A stretch of DNA of 34,046 nt, from the NCBI GenBank assembly GCA_028874335.1, contig JAPPJY010000031.1, forward strand, positions 109,391 through 143,436, written 5' to 3'. The notes under the pieces were generated by a model that did no database searches, was not told where the DNA came from, and was given only the letters and a program-made list of their open reading frames with translations. Positions 33,801-34,046 of the stretch are shown in pieces; the first letter of the stretch is position 1; every line of letters starts with the position of its first letter. This DNA is from Gemmatimonadota bacterium (GTDB lineage Bacteria > Latescibacterota > UBA2968 > GCA-2709665). Both the position numbers and the translations under genes were made by a program.

Positions 33801-33943
33801 ATCAGCGCGCGGATGAAGTCCCGGTCACGGTCGAGCCACGGATCCGCCTGGGCAAGGATACGCCCGGCGACTTTTCTCCCGTCGGGGTCATCCGCCGCGC
33901 GCTGCCGGGCCAGTTGGATCTGTTCCGGTGTGTAGAGATTCAC
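30863..33943 (-). CDS. Large heparinase II/III-like polysaccharide lyase-type protein
   Basis: The 1026-residue protein has the layout of heparinase II/III-like and alginate lyases. A helical toroid domain covers about residues 130-440, with SNYGGHQE (Asn273, His277) and SPSYNSSW (Tyr354) as plausible catalytic residues. A beta-sandwich core follows with the family hallmark EHAHFDSLNIELFAYG (residues 505-520), then LAHATVVVDGRRQ. About 300 further C-terminal residues are mainly beta. I see no signal peptide, unusual for a polysaccharide-degrading enzyme, so it may act on imported oligosaccharides. The GTG start has AAGGAG 6 nt upstream. The substrate is probably a uronic-acid-containing glycan; uronates are what the neighbouring mannonate-dehydratase-like operon would be expected to use. 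Confidence 0.85.
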   Translation of the reverse strand: MNLYTPEQIQLARQRAADDPDGRKVAGRILAQADPWLDRDRDFIRALMPGPEVPRSWTINFVSGCPVHGSGPNGYGGYAQGGWIHDPFKDKWRVTCAVGGESYPSNDFEAFYQSGMEDRSLLTGPYADDGWGWQGDGPFRHWFIAYCCCSTWNTVVAGLTSLSQAYLLSGDGRYAHKALVILDRLAEVYPHMDYSRQSMYALEFSPGYTGKMNDLISESGTVRRLCHALDAVRDAIPRDPVFGSDADGFRRKIETGIIGASLDGIYRGHVRSNYGGHQEALMIAALASGDGNEIARAVEWTLNNTGEATELKEMLTHFDGYIFRDKAAHAEGINFALDNLIFREGMGWESSPSYNSSWVTHLTVIARLLEEQGVRIWDRPKFLRMYRWAAEMTCLDDFTPCIGDAGTTTGGHVSLGAETLQVAYRATGDAFIGELLRRQANGFNSFESLMEEPIEPPPHAGAAAELKEMAYESRLMGGFGLALLRSGRGRERAALALYYGRAATEHAHFDSLNIELFAYGRKLIPDLGYGEHAAEGDRPAVWTKNTLAHATVVVDGRRQDSQGPGRLEQFVRARDLTWVQVNAPETYRHTSEYRRTLALIEIARDARYVVDCFRVAGGTQHDYSLHGFDGEFSANEIALNPPQKQGTLAGRDVPFGAIYDDAGLTDPLRKGRSYYTYRGGGYSYLYDVRRGNPTAVWSSSWRDVKTRIGLNTIFLPSDEVFVAHGDPPRKPGNPKQLTYVLLRNVSEGAASRFVAVHEPFKGTRKIHAVEQLDADGETLALRVGHRDGEDTIRYAVGPCGSSLGMARHDAEGKLVSLHQSGQGNISANGHTLSVPGPLRGRIAEVDPASSAITVERDRDSMPFRRTALNGDVARIGNARRWAAYNITSVEGRGRRYRIRFGTDSFRVGRFVVTGVSPDGTGLSTKTNLYMAAQGYYRGAWLTDRDHARWLPVDDVDLAPHRPGVRRDAGIRLLGRHDLTTGFRIGDIAYLYDVGPGDTVEVTPSATALRQQDGGFRIQANCRAILD

Positions 33944-33993
33944 ATCGGCTCCTTCGAAACTGCTTTGAAAATAACACGATAAACTGCGAAGAA

Positions 33994-34046
33994 ACGAGAC
34001 TACGAGACTACGAGACTACGAGACTACGAGACTACGAGACTACGAG
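33994..34046 (-). repeat. Tandem 8-bp repeat ACGAGACT (over 6 units)
   Basis: Uninterrupted ACGAGACT units run to the window edge, about 6.6 copies. On the minus strand, in the direction of the heparinase-like gene, they read AGTCTCGT, the same octamer as the degenerate repeats upstream of bamA. Confidence 0.95.

Overview
The window looks like a chromosomal contig of a Gram-negative bacterium. It encodes outer-membrane assembly (BamA, an OmpH/Skp chaperone) and FabZ, and its carbon-use genes are of kinds abundant in uncultured marine or sponge-associated phyla (Poribacteria, Latescibacterota and similar). These include mannonate-dehydratase-like proteins, Gfo/Idh/MocA, xylose-isomerase-like TIM barrels, a very large heparinase II/III-like protein and an N,N-dimethylformamidase-like protein. 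The phylum cannot be fixed from the sequence alone. Both ends of the window run into the same 8-bp tandem repeat, so it may be a complete contig broken at repeats.

Layout. (1) 0.1-3.5 kb: bamA-ompH-fabZ on +, closed by a strong hairpin, with no lpx genes between or after. (2) 3.5-7.9 kb: a complete general L-amino-acid ABC importer, aapJQMP, on -, with a near-consensus sigma-70 promoter. (3) 8.0-9.3 kb: an N,N-dimethylformamidase large-subunit-like protein. (4) 9.3-14.3 kb: a gene-poor, repeat-rich tract with an RDD membrane protein, several small genes (some with very strong Shine-Dalgarno sites), 86-bp direct repeats, two inverted copies of a ~175-bp palindrome-containing element, strong hairpins and a short tandem array. 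(5) 14.3-25.2 kb: an all-minus-strand, visibly lower-GC gene set that I read as an unusual peptide or small-molecule biosynthesis and export system. (6) 25.7-30.8 kb: a compact + strand catabolic operon: amine oxidase, two mannonate-dehydratase-like paralogues, an oxidoreductase and a TIM-barrel isomerase. (7) 30.9-33.9 kb: a 1026-residue heparinase II/III-like protein on -.

Region 5 is the most interesting part. In transcription order it encodes a receiver-AraC regulator, an HlyD-type adaptor and an ABC exporter without a peptidase domain. Next comes a 135-residue secreted-precursor-like protein with double-Gly motifs and a Gly/Pro/Asn-rich tail, then an IS1380-like insertion. After the insertion come a CPBP membrane protease and a cytoplasmic subtilisin whose C-terminus is the N-terminal half of a DUF1611 protein. 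The next, overlapping gene carries the other (P-loop) half of DUF1611. The set ends with an acyl carrier protein, a stand-alone beta-sandwich-like protein and a BtrH-type acyltransferase with a papain-like Cys-His-Asp set. From the subtilisin on, genes overlap or nearly touch. ACP plus BtrH is the pair that puts an acyl group on butirosin; next to an exporter, proteases and a candidate precursor it suggests ACP-dependent acylation or processing of an exported product. I know of no described system with this composition, but the product and the role of each enzyme are inference.
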